A stretch of DNA of 5,328 bases, taken from contig JAITDM010000116.1 in NCBI GenBank assembly GCA_031282535.1, forward strand, positions 1 to 5,328, in the 5' to 3' direction. This document shows, piece by piece, positions 4,798 to 5,328 of this stretch. The DNA comes from Oscillospiraceae bacterium (lineage in GTDB: Bacteria; Bacillota; Clostridia; Oscillospirales; UBA929). The notes under the pieces were generated by a model, which saw only the letters and a list, made by a program, of their open reading frames with translations, did not search any database and was not told the DNA's origin. Made by a program: the position numbers and the translations under genes. Each line of letters starts with the position of its first letter. Position 1 is the first letter of the stretch.

Positions 4798-5328
4798 ATG
4801 AAAAAGGTCCTGTGTCTAGTTCTGGCAGCGCTTGTGGCGCTTGCGCTGTTCGCCGGTTGTGCGGACAATTCCGCTACGTCCCCCACGCCCCCCAGCAATG
4901 CGTCCAATGGTGATTCCGACAATGCCCCCGACAATGGTTCCAACAACGCGCCCGACGATTCGTCCACCGACGGAGGGACCATCAAGGTTGGCATCGTGAA
5001 CAATCCACCGTCCGAGTCCGGTTACCGCGAAGCCAATGTCAAGGATTTTGAGGCGGTGTTTACGGCTGCCAACGGTTACGATGTACAGACATACTACAGC
5101 CTTAAAAATGACGAGCAGCTGAACGCCGCAAAACAATTCATCACCGACGGCGTGGACTACTTACTGGTGTCGGCCGCCGCGACGGACGGGTGGGACAGCG
5201 TTTTGCAGTCCGCCAAAGAAGCCGGAACCAAAGTGTTCCTGTTTGACCGCATGTTGAATACACCCGAAGACCTCTACGAGGCGGCCGTCGTTTCCGACAT
5301 GGCCAAAGAGGGCGAAACTGCCGTCAAC
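4798..5328 (+). CDS. YtfQ-like sugar ABC transporter substrate-binding lipoprotein (3' end outside window)
   Basis: This is an extracellular, membrane-anchored sugar-binding protein of the Peripla_BP_4 type that would feed an ABC importer. The 177 residues present start with a signal peptide (MKK, hydrophobic run 4-19) and the lipobox LFAGC, with C21 to be lipidated. Residues 22-60 are a flexible Asn/Asp/Ser/Pro/Thr linker containing a near-repeat (DNAPDN, NNAPDD). The binding domain begins at IKVGIV (62-67). SESGYR (72-77), ITDGVDYLLVSAAATDGW (115-132), VLQSAKEAG and VFLFDR (146-151) line up with E. coli YtfQ, a galactofuranose-binding protein (SESGWR, QGVDAIFIAP, ATGWEPVLKEAK, VFLLDR). The gene lies beyond a perfect operator and divergent to an AraR-like repressor, so it is probably first in a sugar-uptake operon with ATPase and permease genes downstream. 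The exact sugar (galactofuranose, arabinose or another) cannot be told from this part. About half of the expected length is present and the frame is intact. Confidence 0.93.
   Translation, partial: MKKVLCLVLAALVALALFAGCADNSATSPTPPSNASNGDSDNAPDNGSNNAPDDSSTDGGTIKVGIVNNPPSESGYREANVKDFEAVFTAANGYDVQTYYSLKNDEQLNAAKQFITDGVDYLLVSAAATDGWDSVLQSAKEAGTKVFLFDRMLNTPEDLYEAAVVSDMAKEGETAVN

Noticed and set aside
1..5328. CRISPR arrays, insertion sequences, tRNA genes, phage attachment sites
   Set aside because: No regularly spaced repeats, transposase-like frames, terminal inverted repeats or tRNA-like cloverleafs were seen on either strand.

Overview
The window looks like a chromosomal segment from a GC-rich Gram-positive bacterium, most likely a clostridial (Oscillospiraceae-like) Firmicute. 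The evidence is strong AGGAGG-type ribosome binding sites, near-consensus sigma-A promoters with 17-bp spacers, intrinsic terminators, a lipoprotein with a typical Firmicute lipobox and Asn/Asp/Ser/Pro-rich linker, and an AraR-type (GntR + LacI) repressor. The taxon is inferred from style only; no marker gene is present.

Layout, left to right. Positions 1-86 hold the 3' tail of an unidentified rightward gene, followed by a hairpin terminator (103-132) that works on both strands. Positions 133-400 hold a leftward near-consensus promoter just past the end of mgtA and a doubtful small leftward ORF that seems to carry a 1-nt frameshift. Positions 401-3037 (minus) encode a complete 878-residue MgtA-type Mg2+ P-type ATPase. 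Positions 3038-3472 hold the mgtA control region: a TTGCAA-17-TACAAT promoter, a leader of about 315 nt that is very GC-rich and structured, an intrinsic terminator inside that leader, then about 85 nt to the mgtA start. Positions 3491-4576 (minus) hold an AraR-like repressor gene whose true N-terminus is interrupted by an in-frame TGA at codon 15. Positions 4577-4797 are a divergent control region with two strong promoters and a perfect 16-bp palindromic operator lying in the spacer of the rightward promoter. Positions 4798-5328 (plus) are the 5' part of a YtfQ-like sugar-binding lipoprotein gene, cut by the window edge.

Two functional units are present. One is sugar uptake: the repressor and the divergent binding-protein gene, presumably the first gene of an ABC sugar-transport operon, share an intergenic region with an operator of the AraR type. 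The other is Mg2+ import: mgtA appears to be controlled by transcription attenuation. Its leader does not match the M-box Mg2+ riboswitch or other classes I can recall. It does contain a mutually exclusive pairing set: segment 3288-3301 can pair either with 3228-3236 or with 3145-3154, and the second pairing would break the terminator. This is the best candidate in the window for an undescribed regulatory system.
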